NCBI GenBank assembly: GCA_038496445.1
Contig: JALMLS010000424.1
Location: 62,001 to 126,000 of the forward strand
Reading direction: 5' to 3'
Length of the DNA: 64,000 nucleotides
Origin: Trichosphaerium sp. ATCC 40318
Lineage: Eukaryota; Discosea; Flabellinia; Trichosidae
Of the stretch, positions 47,161-58,798 are shown piece by piece. A program made the translations under genes and the position numbers. Under the pieces are notes generated by a model, which saw only the letters and a program-made list of their open reading frames with translations, made no database searches and was not told the DNA's origin. Within the stretch, counting starts at the first letter, position 1; each line of letters begins with the position of its first letter.

Positions 47161-50100
47161 TTACAGTATTGTGTATTGATTGTACAGTAGCTCACGTATT
47201 TTAAAGAAATCTTCATTTAGTGTACCCTCCATTTCAATCGAAACGCTTCCTTCTCCTGTTTTTCTCTTCAGTGTTACGTTATTGTTACAAGACAGAACAC
47301 CACCAGCTTGGAAACGAGTCTAGAAAAAGAGAATTAATCAAAAAAGTCACATGGAAAAATTATTTTGTTTGCTGAACGAACCTTAATGTTCTGTGACTGC
47401 AATGTCTCTCGGAAATTAGCGAATTTGATGTCACCAACAAATATAGCTCTATGACTATCAGCTTCATTTGCAATTGGTACGTTCTCAAGCATGTAAGTGT
47501 CATCTAAGGTAACGTTAATGATACACTAAAAAAACGGAGAACTGAACATCCAAGATTTTACTAAAACCACAGTGCGTGCCTTGGTGTTGAATGATGCCAT
47601 CAAAATAACCAACTTCACAGTTACCAATCTTTTTAAATGCAATATTCTTAAGCAGAGAATCTTTCAAATGAACCTAGGCTCAACCGTCAATAAGGTGTCA
47701 AAAGAAAACAAAGATCTTCTCCGTTTTCAAAAAAAATTGAAGACAAGTTTAGTACAACACTCTACAGAATAGAACACACTCGTAAAAATGAATGATGTCT
47801 TTTTGACGTACCTTGAATATATTTGTCTCTGAAGCAACATCGATATGCTCACCAAGTTTTGGTGCAAGTACTTTCTGGCAACTAGGAAGATTTTTTCCAC
47901 AGTAATCCTTCAAATCTTGAATACCTTTTTCATTACCATGAACAATAATCTACTCCACCATTAGTCTCACTATTCATATTTCATTGACAGCGAAACGACG
48001 TACCAGTTTTCTAGGCTCAACATGCTGTAAAATTTTGCGTATTGAAGCACCATAAGAACGACCTTCAAAGTTTATCATGTTTACTGTTGCGTTCACTTTA
48101 ACGGTTACATTTGTATGTAACGGCTTTGTTGGCATCTCTTCTTCTTCATCTACATCCATTGCATCATCTTTTACAACAGGTACCATAGGTAATCGTTCTT
48201 CAGTAACCATATAATCCTCAGGTCTAAGAAAAGGTAAGCATCGAAAAAATAAAGCAATAATTTTTTTCCACATGTGGAAATTTTGAAGTCTTGTTGTACC
48301 TAATGATTTCTCCGTAATCATCATATAGTGCTCTTCTTTCTATAGAAGGAAACATAGGGTATGGAATACCCTTACTAGGGTCAGGTTTTACCTTGTTCGA
48401 TAGTATATCGAAATAAAGATCATAACTCTTCCAAAGATTGTAAAGCGATGTTGTGCTCGCAATATCCTCACCTAAAAGAACGTCAATTTAGAACAAATAA
48501 TATGATACTCTTTAATTCTATGTCAAAGGGTGGACGCTTGGAAAATTATATGGTGCAGTTTGTTGGTACCTTCATAATCGTAAAGTTTCAATACTTCTTT
48601 TGCTTTACGAATTTTCTCTTCTTCAAGACGCCTTCTCTCCATTTCTTGCTTCTGCTCCTCTCGTCTCTCTTCTTGATATGCATATAATTCATCTCCTTCC
48701 AGTGGAATTCTCCTCCATACCTTCAAAAATGATGAGTATCAAAAACAAGAGAAGAAAGCGAAGTACTGTTCTTGTTTAAACAAAAGAAGCACTACCGTTT
48801 TGGTTGTTGGTCTGTGCAAAAGTTTATCATATAAATATTAGACGTACACCTATAGAAATTTCCTTTGGCCTCTCATGTAGTAATTTATGTGCAAGCGTGT
48901 TGGGTTTTGGTGGTTGTGTGAATAATATTAAATTTCTGTTATTTTCAGCGAAATTTAAAAAGATATCTCTGGCAAAGCCGACGTTTAGATTATCCATGCT
49001 CGCCAAGACAACATGTGGTCCTTGTATTTTTTTGTAATCTTCCATTGTATGACAACATTCAATATGCCTACAAAACAGAAAAAACAGCGTAAACACAAAG
49101 CGAACAAAGAGTTATTTCAAAAAAAAACTACGTACTTGAACTCGAAAGGATTTTGTCGCGTGTTATCGTAGTTCGTCATAATATTCCTACTGGTCCACTC
49201 TAACATACTACTAACAAACTCCACAACTGAATAAGATACATTATTTAAAAATACAATCTTGTACAAAGACAATCTACCGAAAAAGAAGTAAGCACAACAC
49301 CATACAGAAGGAATCAATGCTACTTACTTGTGTATTTTCCAGCTTACATCTAACAATGGTAATATTTCTAAAACGCGCCCAGCAGTATCAATAGGTATGA
49401 GAACGTTTCCATCATTCCTTAATGTACCCTGTAACATTTCTAGGCGAGTTAGATTTGTTTTGTGTTGTAATTCTTGTACTTACTAATAAATTGTTCATCT
49501 CTCGATATCCTCCTTGGTAAAGGTTTTGCATTTGCATTTGTAGCACCTGTTATTAACAGAGAAGGTCTGTGTAGTGTTTCGAGCACTGTTGGATTTAAGT
49601 GAATTTCTTTGTGATGGTTGTAATCAACAGCATAAATAATATCTTCTGTTTCTTTCTGAATACGCCATACTGTACCACCTAGTATTTTTTTATTTTAGTA
49701 CTTGTAGATACAGTATACAATTGTGGATAATACAGTATTTTGTAAAAAAAGCGAAAATTAAAAGTGACACATGACACTGTCATTTTGGAAAATGTCATGT
49801 GACACTTCCATTTGGTTTTTTTGAATAATAGCGTTTTGGAACTCTTTGACAGTTGTTTTGGCGTTAACCGCTTGTGTAATATTTAAATAACGCGGTTTTA
49901 CTATTGATTAAGGGTCCACGCGAAACGAGAGTGAAAGAAGGCAAAAAAAGGATAAAATAAAAAATGATAATAAAGAAAAAAAAGAAATTGAGCCGGATGA
50001 AGAAATGAGGCGTTTATTCAATTGTGGCACCACAATTCTGTATATACATCTAATATTCTTCAATAATGTACCTATGAGATGCCCTGCTGGGTACGGAGTA

Positions 50101-50728
50101 ATAGAAATACCAACACCTTTACCTAAAGATGAAATAAACACAAAAAGCGAAAAACTCATTTCAAGGAATATTGAAAAAATCGCAATTACCTTCCAACGCT
50201 TTCTTTTGAGAATACTTTAGTTGTTCGAAGTTATCAAATGCGTCGTCAATATGATCACGTGTGAAGCCGTTAAAGTCCTAAAACAAGCGTGGGTGAAAAA
50301 AGTTTTATTGATGATTTTTCTGGTTGGGGTTGTTGTTTTAAATTAGCGCGAGCGCGTACCTCATTATTAAGGCGAGAATGATAAGCGTCATACAAAAACA
50401 TTTGGCCCATCTTGAAAATAGGGATAGTACCATATATTGGTGCTGTGATTCCCTTTCTACCGTATAGAGCAGGTAATGCGCCTAAATGCGCCAAGTCAGG
50501 GTGTGAGATTAGAACGCAATCAACAAGCTCTGCAATGCTATTGTAAGAGGTAATTAGTATAATAGGAGAGTAATAAGCGTACTTGAGCAAATGTTCAATA
50601 TCTTCAACGTTAAAATTGTAGTCCCAGCCGCAATCCAATAGTATTCGGTAATTATCTATTTCCAAGAGATAGCTCAGTGGTCCTTCATCCTGAGCTCCAA
50701 GGATTGGAGAGAACTTTATCTGGGACAT
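47161..50728 (-). CDS. CPSF2: Cleavage and polyadenylation specificity factor, 100-kDa subunit
   Basis: Starts [20 protein letters not shown] at 50728 and ends with [17 protein letters not shown] at 47161, both hallmarks of CPSF100/Cft2. Between are a metallo-beta-lactamase fold in which the usual HxHxDH zinc motif is replaced ([14 protein letters not shown]), [14 protein letters not shown], and a beta-CASP region with [18 protein letters not shown] and LILFTQPP. The loss of metal ligands is normal for this subunit: it is the catalytically inactive partner of CPSF73 in the nuclear mRNA 3'-end processing complex. More than ten short introns; an acidic insert ([13 protein letters not shown]) lies near 48150. 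Confidence 0.9.
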
Positions 50729-50857
50729 TGCGCCAGAGTGTAGCTAGCACACCAAACAAGCTTCTACCCAAAACAAATTGATCAGAACGCCACAAAAGTC
50801 AAATCTTGTCAAAAGTCAAATAATTTACAATTTGTAGTTTCGGTTTTCGTGGCACCA

Positions 50858-51814
50858 ATGAATTTGCAAAGCGTTCCTATCGACGTATTGTGTTGTATAC
50901 TAGAATGTGCTTCATCTTGGCGCCTGTTGAATACTTTGGCTGTAACTTCTCGCTATTTCAACAGCGTAATACTCGACGAGCACCTAGACACGACACTATG
51001 GAAAAATACCTGCGTTGACATTATTGGGCCTTCTGACATAAAGCCAAAGTCGTATAGGAGAGCTCTATGGAGAGGTGTTGCTGTAGATCGGTTATCATTC
51101 ATATTTCTTTGGACTAAAACAAAGTGTGACATGGTTAACGGACGAGGAAAAATAGAGCGCGTCGATCATGAATTACATGTCATACACGTGCGTCTTCATT
51201 TTCTTTGTTAACATTTTACATTACATCGAAAAAAAAGGCCAAAACTCCACTCTGGATTTTGTTTTATCCCTCCTCTTAGCGCTCAAAAAGCTAGAGTTAG
51301 CAGGTGCATTGCATAGTATGCATACCACGTTACATGTTGCGAACTCAGAGTAAAAACTGAAAGGGAAAACCTTATCAAACTTGAATTGATACTTGCAACC
51401 ACTCTTGTCTTGTGTTTGTGCTGACGCTGGTTGAAACCAATTGTTACACCTATTTGTTAGGGTAATGAACTACTCACAATTTTACTTTAGTTATACAGGT
51501 CCAATGCGACGTTCGGTGATCTAGAACAAGCTGCAAGAGGAGTATTTAAAAAAGTAGAGCTACAGCCAATGTGGTCATACAAACGCTATCAGTCGCTACA
51601 CAAAGCTGGAGCTCAACCAGGCGATATATTCTTTGTAGATGTGTCCACTCATGGTTCCTACAAACTCAGTGGCTATTCAATTCGCAGCAATCTTGCAGCA
51701 ACGAAGTATGGTTGGCTAAAGACTCCAGAACTTGTAGTATTCACTATGTTGCACAAAGATAGGCTATTTCACTTGTCCTTATTGGGAAGAGCGCAATATG
51801 ATGCTACAGTATAA
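50858..51814 (+). CDS. F-box protein
   Basis: Three exons (50858-51191, 51280-51349, 51499-51814) join to 239 residues. The F-box is at the N-terminus: SVPIDVLCCILECASSWRL, LAVTSRYFNSVI, then a conserved TTLWKN. The rest, including AARGVFKKVELQPMWSYKRY and LKTPELVVFTMLHKDRLFHL, is not assignable to a repeat type. It probably acts as an SCF receptor. It is divergent from CPSF100, with 129 bp between start codons. Confidence 0.65.
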
Positions 51815-52085
51815 ACCCTCCTCGATTGGGAAAGTGGGAGAGACACGAGAATATACAAACACAATGTAAACTTCACTCAAAGTAACGTACTGGCGTTTTA
51901 AGACTGATTTGCACTTTTTTTTTTTTGTTTTTTATTTTAATCAGCAAGTCAGTCTAGCGTATGTTGTTGGCATAAAACAAAGTTGACGCCATATACACCT
52001 ATTTTGGCATAGAAATATGAATAATAAAGGCACCCTTTGTTTGTGTACCTCAGGTTAACATTTTTGCAATTGTATAGTACCCCAA
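51815..52085. other. Intergenic region
   Basis: AT-rich, with a T-tract near 51918; no gene seen. Confidence 0.35.
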
Positions 52086-52868
52086 ATGCGTCATGACGAA
52101 ATCAGTTACATTTGTACGAGAAACGTGGAAGAAGAATCCGTAAAATCGTTTGTTCGAGAATTACTAATATACAATTTCTTTCAAACGTGTGAACACAACA
52201 CCCGCGTTATACATTTATCACAGGCACTTGTACGTATTATCAACGGCGAGTATAATTAGCAACTAAAAAGTAAACCCTGTAGTAAAAGCTGTACAACACG
52301 AATTATCTCACACTATGGCTGTTTTACTATCTTCACAACCACTATGGCGCGTTTTCTCCAGCCCATCAGACGATTTTGAGGACGGATCGTACTTGTACTC
52401 GCCCAAAGCTTGTCACACCCTCGGCAGACGAAAACTACTAGCCGTGCTCGGCTACACACAAGAGACCGAGCTCAAGGAAGCCATAGAAACACAAATAGAG
52501 GAAGAAGTAAGTTGTCGCTTTTGTTTATTATTACTGCTGTTTTCTAACTCTGTTTCGCCTAGTTTTTACATTGTGGCCCTTATAACCAGTGTGTTGGCCG
52601 CCCGAAGGTACGAAATTTTTTTAAATTGTTTTACATGTAGTGGAATGTTGTCTAAATTTTCTCACCAGATTGTTGTTCATAAACATTCTAAAGCCTGTAA
52701 ACTACTGGGTTATGACCCAAGCGAAGCAAAACTGCAAGACATTCTTGGCATAGATGACATTGAAGAGGTAAATTCGCCCTTTTGTTATTTGTTCGCCTAA
52801 TAATATCACAGGCCATCAAAGAAGCCCAAAATACAAGTGAAGAGGATGAAGAGTGGTATTTGTTTTAA
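52086..52868 (+). CDS. Acidic unknown protein
   Basis: Five exons (52086-52233, 52283-52506, 52563-52607, 52669-52767, 52812-52868) join to 190 residues. The N-terminal 60 residues look helical (VEEESVKSFVRELLIYNFF), the centre carries a Cys-containing segment (HCGPYNQCVGRP) and the C-terminus is strongly acidic (NTSEEDEEWYLF). Phases agree throughout. I recognise no family. Confidence 0.5.
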
Positions 52869-53540
52869 CTTCTAACCAAAAAAAAAAAAAAAAAAAAAAC
52901 TAAACTAAACCAATTTTTGTTCGGATTAACTTCTTACAACCGAACTAAAAACCAACCCCTGTGAATAAGTAATATGTGTACAATAAAATAAAACCTAAAC
53001 AAGATTAAAAAGTGACTGAGTTGATCAAATCCCAAACTAACACTAACAGACATTTTCGCTTTCTTGCGTTATTTACGCGCTGTTTTAAAATTATGACGGA
53101 GAAAAAGAAGAAAACCGCAGGTGGCAGATTTTTTAGTACTTGAAATCTTGTTCACTGATTTTCGCCACTCTAGTAACAAACTTTTGGCACAGTTGGCACA
53201 TATATAATAGTACATAAGGATATGTTGTACCAGACTTGGTTCCAATCAAAAATAGGATAGAGAATCCTTTTACAGGATTAATTTGGTAAAAGATCGAATG
53301 AAGGTCTAAATGGTAGTCGTGACGTGTACCAACGCGATTTGTGCAATGACCAGAAATTAAAAGAAACGTGCGTTAGTTTATCCGCAATATCAAAAAAGTA
53401 TTTTGGAGCGCGTGGAACTAACGCTTGCGTTGCGAGTGTGTACCCAAGTGGGTGGATAAACGTATTCGTGTTAAGACCGAAGTTAAGGCGCCTTTGTCCG
53501 CTTTTTATCCGCAAAGTCTTAAAACACTTCTACCTTCGCA
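52869..53540. other. Intergenic region with long A tract
   Basis: A run of about 22 A begins near 52878 and is followed by AAACTAAACTAAACC. A 16-codon ATG frame at 53092 and some overlapping frames at 53280-53600 are not convincing genes. The latter lie over the 5' side of the ligase gene. Confidence 0.35.
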
Positions 53541-56459
53541 ATGGGCTTCCTCACCGACGGAAAGACCCTATCTTGGGAGGAAGCAAAGAAAGTCGCTAAA
53601 AAAATACGCAAGCACGGTATAATACAGTTCCTACACATATACGAGAATTTGAAAACGCGCACAAACGATAAGCTACTATGGGGCGACGAGGTGCGCTGAT
53701 ATGGCTATTAACGAGTCGAACTAACGCTGTGCGAGGTTGAATACGTAATTGTTACCTTTTCAAAAGAAGGAAAAGGTGTAAAACTATCCCTGCGCGCCAG
53801 TGACATTCTAGGTGAACACTTGACGCCTGACGATCCTAAGAGGTACTAAATTACCTCACTTCGGACACACAATATTCAAACAAACCGTGTAGTGGAGCAT
53901 TGTGGCGCCCTGAGTACGGCAAATTTATGGTAGAGGGTACGAATACCATCCACTAGGCTTCGTTTTATACACATACCCCAATAGTAACAAATTGTACCAG
54001 GTACACCTGGAAAGCCTTATGGATGCTCCTACAAGTGTATCATGTGTGTAGAGGGTAGTATGAAGCAAAGGTATGCGCTCTGGATACTTACCGCCGGTTT
54101 CTCCCTTTCAATTTGTTTTTTTTTTTTTTTGAGTTGGTGAATAAAATAGTGGAAATGGATCTTTGACATATGCCGTAGGCGTAAAATCATACAGAAGTTG
54201 CTAAACCCTTCTGAGATGATTTTCTCAATTACTAACTTCCCTATGCTTGGTGTGGGACAGTTCACCAACCCACCTACACAACCAGGAGGTCCTGTGACAA
54301 AGTGCGAACACATTTTACCTCCAAAAGCTCAGTTGTTTTCACCATGATTTTCCAACAGTCTAAATCTTACTCCTTTCAAGGTCTATGTACACATCAGATA
54401 ACATAATACACCCTCACGTTCGTTTCAGGTAAAATCTTTAACAATTGTAAAACATAATTAATTAACACCACGTGGAGTACAAAAAAACCAAATCCATCAA
54501 CATGGCGAAAAAACTCTTCTCAACTTTGGTTTTAGTCTAAAATTTTATCGCTGATTCGTTTAGTACCTTAACTGGGAATATTCGCGAAAGACGTGGTAGC
54601 AAAGTCGCTATCAATGTGCCATTGTTCAAGGATGTTAATACAAAAGAACTGACATATCCTGCATCTGAAACTCAAGCACTTAAAGACCATATTTATATGG
54701 ACTCCATGGCTTTCGGTATGGGACAATGCTGCTTGCAGGTATTGTTGTACAACAATCTATACACTTTTGGAAATAACAATCGAAAAAACAGGTTACATTT
54801 CAGTGTCGTCACATAAATGAAGCACGTGATTTTTATGACATGTGCAATCCACTCGCACCTATTATGGTATGATTTTCTTTTTCCACAAAAAATTGTTGGC
54901 TTACCAGTTGTATAGCTCGCTGTAACTGCTGCAACACCAATTTTAAGAGGTTTCCTTGCTGATACAGATGTAAGGTGGAAAGTAATATCTGATGCTGTAG
55001 ATGATAGAACACTTGAAGAGCGTGGTTTGAAAGTAAGAAGAAAATAAGAATTACTTTTATCAAGAGTGATACTAAATTATCTTTATTACTAGCCATTGAA
55101 AGACTCAGATTTTGTTATTCCTAAATCTCGCTATGACTCGATATCGACCTATATTGGCACTGGCAAATACTTTAAAGACTCGTATAATGACATCGATCTT
55201 GTTATCAACAAAGAAGCGCTTAAACAACTAACGGATGCTGGTATGTTTTTTTGAAAGCCTCTGTGGTAAAACTTGAACAACCTAAAACTAACTTTGTCTC
55301 AAGGTATTGACACACGCCTTGCTCGCCATGTGGCACATCTATTTACTAGAGATCCACTTGTAATCTACGACAATCGTATAGACATTGACGACGAGCAAAA
55401 CTCTGATCATTGGGAGGTAAGAACCGTGGGTTTTCCATATCTGAATTTACTAAGTTCACTTTCAGAATATTCAATCAACCAACTGGCAAACCGTCCGTTT
55501 CAAGCCACCTCCACCAGGTACACCTATTGGATGGCGAGTAGAGTTCAGACCAATGGAGGCACAGATGACTGACTTTGAAAACGCTGCGTTCGCTGTATTT
55601 ACGCTCTTGTGCACTCGGTACGTGATAAAAAAAATTCGAAACACGTGATTTTTGACGTGGAACACCACTACACGTGTATTTTCGCTGATTGGTGGTCCTG
55701 AGCTCACTATTACTCTAGTATTATCTCCACATTCAACTTGAATTTTTACATGCCGTTATCGAAGGTCGATGAGAATATGGCTACAGCACATAAACGCTCA
55801 GCTGTAGTTAAAAATCAATTCTGGTTCCGCAAAGTAATTATGCGTGAAAATCCTGATGGAACTCTAAAGTCTGACGATGAGATGGAAGATGATTCTTGCA
55901 TTTTGTGGACAGCTAATGAGATCTTAAATGGTTCTAAGGCACGTAGCAATCAACGACAAACAAAAAAAAAAGACACGAGTAGATTTCCTTTCTTATCTCT
56001 TTATTCCTTCATTATCGCTGATTATGTTACAGGATAAGAAATTCATTGGTTTAATTCCACTTGTACATAAATACCTAGACAAAATTGGATTCAGCGATCA
56101 AGCCCGTGTCCAGGTTAATAAGTATTTGAAACTAATTAGCATGCGTGCATCAGGTACATTAATGTGAATTCTTCTTTTTGAAGTTTTTTCAGTTTACCTT
56201 CTCTACGCGCTCTAAATAACTTACTAAACCTCTTGCAGGAGAACTTATTACCCAAGCTGCCTTTACACGTAAATTTGTTATGAATCACCCAGATTACAAG
56301 CGCGATTCAGTTGTAACAGAGTCAATCACCCATGACTTATTACAGGAGTTTATTGCAATTGAGACTGGCGCAAAAGTCGCACCAGAGTTTTTGGGAGACT
56401 TATACAATGCTAACTGGGAATGGAAAGAGAAGATTGACGTGGATGCTAATTGTATATGA
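53541..56459 (+). CDS. GCLC: Glutamate-cysteine ligase, catalytic subunit
   Basis: Starts [20 protein letters not shown] at 53541 and continues [15 protein letters not shown] and LLWGDEV, the conserved N-terminus of the eukaryotic type. Later landmarks: [115 protein letters not shown] and [13 protein letters not shown]. The fold joins glutamate and cysteine using ATP, the rate-limiting step of glutathione synthesis in the cytosol. At least a dozen short introns; stop TGA at 56457. Its presence implies glutathione-based redox metabolism. Confidence 0.92.
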
Positions 56460-56975
56460 GTGCGAGCCTCCACAAGTGGCGCACATTGAAGCAATTGTTT
56501 ACTTAATTAATAAAGACTATAAAATGACACTTGTGTTAGTTTTTTTGAGTTGTTTTCTCCAAGGAACCGCGCTTTGCAGTTTTATTAAACTTCGCTTTAG
56601 TATGAATCCCCGGTACGCTTAGTAGTGTATTTAAACAATATAGTGTAGTTAAACCAGTTTGAGTGAAGGCTATTGTCTACAAAAAATAACTGAATGGTAC
56701 ACAAACTAGAAGCGTATTGGCATAGGCGCTGCGCGTCAAGGAAATGGCTACATAGTCTTTTAATCCAAAGCGGGGTTATAGCTTCGAAATTACTACAACA
56801 CGTTTTCTTTCAAATTCCACGTGGCCTGTAAAACCCCACACGCGTACCAACTCCGCTTTTTTTTTGTTTTCAGCACACGTGTACATTAAATAGTTAAGTA
56901 TTTCAAAAACTGTGCAGCTACTACAGTCCGCTTTAAGTGCAGTCTTTAGTTATCAATCCAACACGCCACAAACAA
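56460..56975. other. Intergenic region
   Basis: No supported gene. Contains CACGTG sites near 56819 and 56876. Confidence 0.35.
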
Positions 56976-58403
56976 ATGTTACAACTCCTCTTTGTTTTGC
57001 TAGTCACCTGTACGTTTTAAAACATAACACCACCGCTATTTACGTCCCATGCTAACCAACACGCAGCACAAGTCGCTCTCGCCAGAGAGAATTGCTTCTG
57101 CCTTTCCGTACCGTCTTGTACCTGTACAGAGTCAACTGATGTCGATTTTCCAACCTGTGCTACATGTACAGACTGCGAAACAGCGTTTGCCTCCTGTACT
57201 AACATCGTAAATGCCGGAAACATCGCTACTTTGGGTCAGAGTGGAGGTTCGTCTTACAAAATTAGTTATTTTCAGGTTTTGTATTTTTTTTTTGTAATTT
57301 TTTTCAATCAAAAAAGCGTCACGTGTATGTTTTGTTTTGTAAACTACAAATAATAATGTCTTGCTTACATTTTCGTACTTTAGGTCCAACTGTAGATTTG
57401 GATCAAAACACAGCGTGCCTTATCGTTGACGGCGTTACTATTAACCAAAAGATAACCGGAGGCGGAGATCATTGCATTCGTATCCAAAACGGAGCTACTG
57501 TGAATGGAGATATTGAAGCCAAGTGGGGTACTGATTGCATAGAAGTGTTATCAGGTTCAACAGTAAACGGTCTCGTAAGCGGAGGTAAGCACAAAACAAA
57601 AAAAAAAAAAAAAACAACTCAAAAAAATTTGACGTATTTGATAATTGTCTAAAAGCGTTACTTTAGATTCTCAGGTCAACTGCTTGCGTGTAAGAGACAG
57701 TTACGTCGAGAGAACGGAGTTAGGAACTACTACGGATTGTATAGTCGCCGTAGACTCAACATTTGGAACAACTTCAACTTCTGTTGCGATTAACGGAAAG
57801 TCCGGTAATGATTGTTTGATTATCTCTAACACCGTCGTCAATGGTGACATGACCGGATCAAGTGGAGATGATTGCGTAGAAGCTACCGGTAGCTCTGTAA
57901 TCAATGGCGACTTCAAAGGAGAAAGTAATGAAGATGTCATGTACCTTAAAGATTCTACAGTTAATGGAGGCGTCTTGGCTTCAGATGGTGACGATGTTGT
58001 TGCTGTACTTGGATCAACTGTCACAGGGAATGTAGAAGGCAGCAATGGTGCGTTTTCTTTGGGCTGGTTGTCACGTATTCAAATCCTCTTTTTTTCGATT
58101 TTTTTTGTTTTCACGTCCTAGCAAAGGCCGGTGTTAGCTTTCTTGCAATCTATATTACCTTCGACAATTTTTTTACAATCTCGTATTGATGGTGATTTAG
58201 GCGACGACGAAATTACAGTCACACAATCTAACGTTTCTGGATCCGTTACTGGCCTAAACGGAAATGACGAAATGGTTGTATGTTCGAATACTGCTGTTGG
58301 TTCCGTAGATTCTGGATTTGGTACTGATGTATGTGCTTCTGACGTCACTACCTCCGGTTGCGAAAAGGATCTCACTTGCTACACATTTGAAGATAAACCT
58401 TAA
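56976..58403 (+). CDS. Secreted beta-helix repeat protein
   Basis: Starts MLQLLFVLLVT (signal peptide) at 56976. A short Cys-rich region (CTCTESTDVDFPTC) is followed by about eight units of roughly 25-30 residues built on the pattern D-[DH]-C-[IV]-x-[IV]-x-x-[GS]-[SA]-T-V-N-G-[DG]-[IV], for example DHCIRIQNGATVNGDI, DCIEVLSGSTVNGLVSG, DDCVEATGSSVINGDFKG and DVVAVLGSTVTGNVEG. Such repeats are expected to stack as a right-handed parallel beta-helix. There is no membrane anchor, so the protein is secreted or wall-bound. The VNG/ING repeat also appears in the stalks of the DNRLRE and lectin receptors. Five exons are evident; last stop 58403. Confidence 0.65.
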
Positions 58404-58620
58404 AAGTTAGTTAACCACCCCACACCCCACAACACCCTTTGTCCATTAATAACAATTAAAAAAAATGTTTGAATACAAAAGTTTAAGTGATGTGAGGTTA
58501 TCCTACACCTACGTTATAGGTTATCAACGCGGTACAAGTATTGCTCAGGCAGCAAATTTTCTCATAATCTTAGAATTAAACTTGTAATCAAGTTCTATTT
58601 TTTTTATCGATCTTGAAAGG

Positions 58621-58631
58621 AAAAAAAAAAA
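58621..58631 (-). terminator. Pol III T-run terminator
   Basis: Eleven consecutive T on the minus strand directly after the 3' end of tRNA-Leu. There is no comparable T run between the two tRNA genes. Confidence 0.7.
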
Positions 58632-58719
58632 TGCAGAGAGTGGGACTCGAACCCACACGTGGTTACACACCACACTGCGTCCTTAACGCAGCCTCATTAA
58701 CCAATTCGAGCACCTCTGC
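58632..58719 (-). tRNA. trnL-AAG: tRNA-Leu (AAG)
   Basis: The 88-nt reverse-strand sequence folds as a class II tRNA: acceptor GCAGAGG with TCTCTGC, anticodon stem CTGCG/CGCAG around loop TTAAGGA (anticodon AAG), a long variable arm (TGTGGTGTGTAACCACG) and T arm GTGGG-TTCGAGT-CCCAC, with discriminator A. An 11-nt T run follows on the minus strand (58631-58621) as polymerase III terminator. Confidence 0.93.
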
Positions 58720-58727
58720 AAGGTATG

Positions 58728-58798
58728 TGGGACAACCAGGAATCGAACCTGAACTGCAGCACCTTCAATGCCATGTGCTTCCATTACACCATTATCCC
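58728..58798 (-). tRNA. trnF-GAA: tRNA-Phe (GAA), probable
   Basis: 71 nt on the reverse strand: acceptor GGGATAA/TTGTCCC, D stem GTGT/GCAC with GG in the loop, anticodon stem TGGCA/TGCTG (with two G-T pairs) around TTGAAGG, giving anticodon GAA with G37, T arm TCAGG-TTCGATT-CCTGG, discriminator A. The isotype rests on the anticodon; the weak anticodon stem lowers certainty. It lies 8 bp upstream of tRNA-Leu on the same strand. Confidence 0.8.

Noticed and set aside
52878-52900. Poly-A run as retrogene signature
   Set aside because: No target-site duplication or processed gene copy precedes it; the upstream gene has introns.
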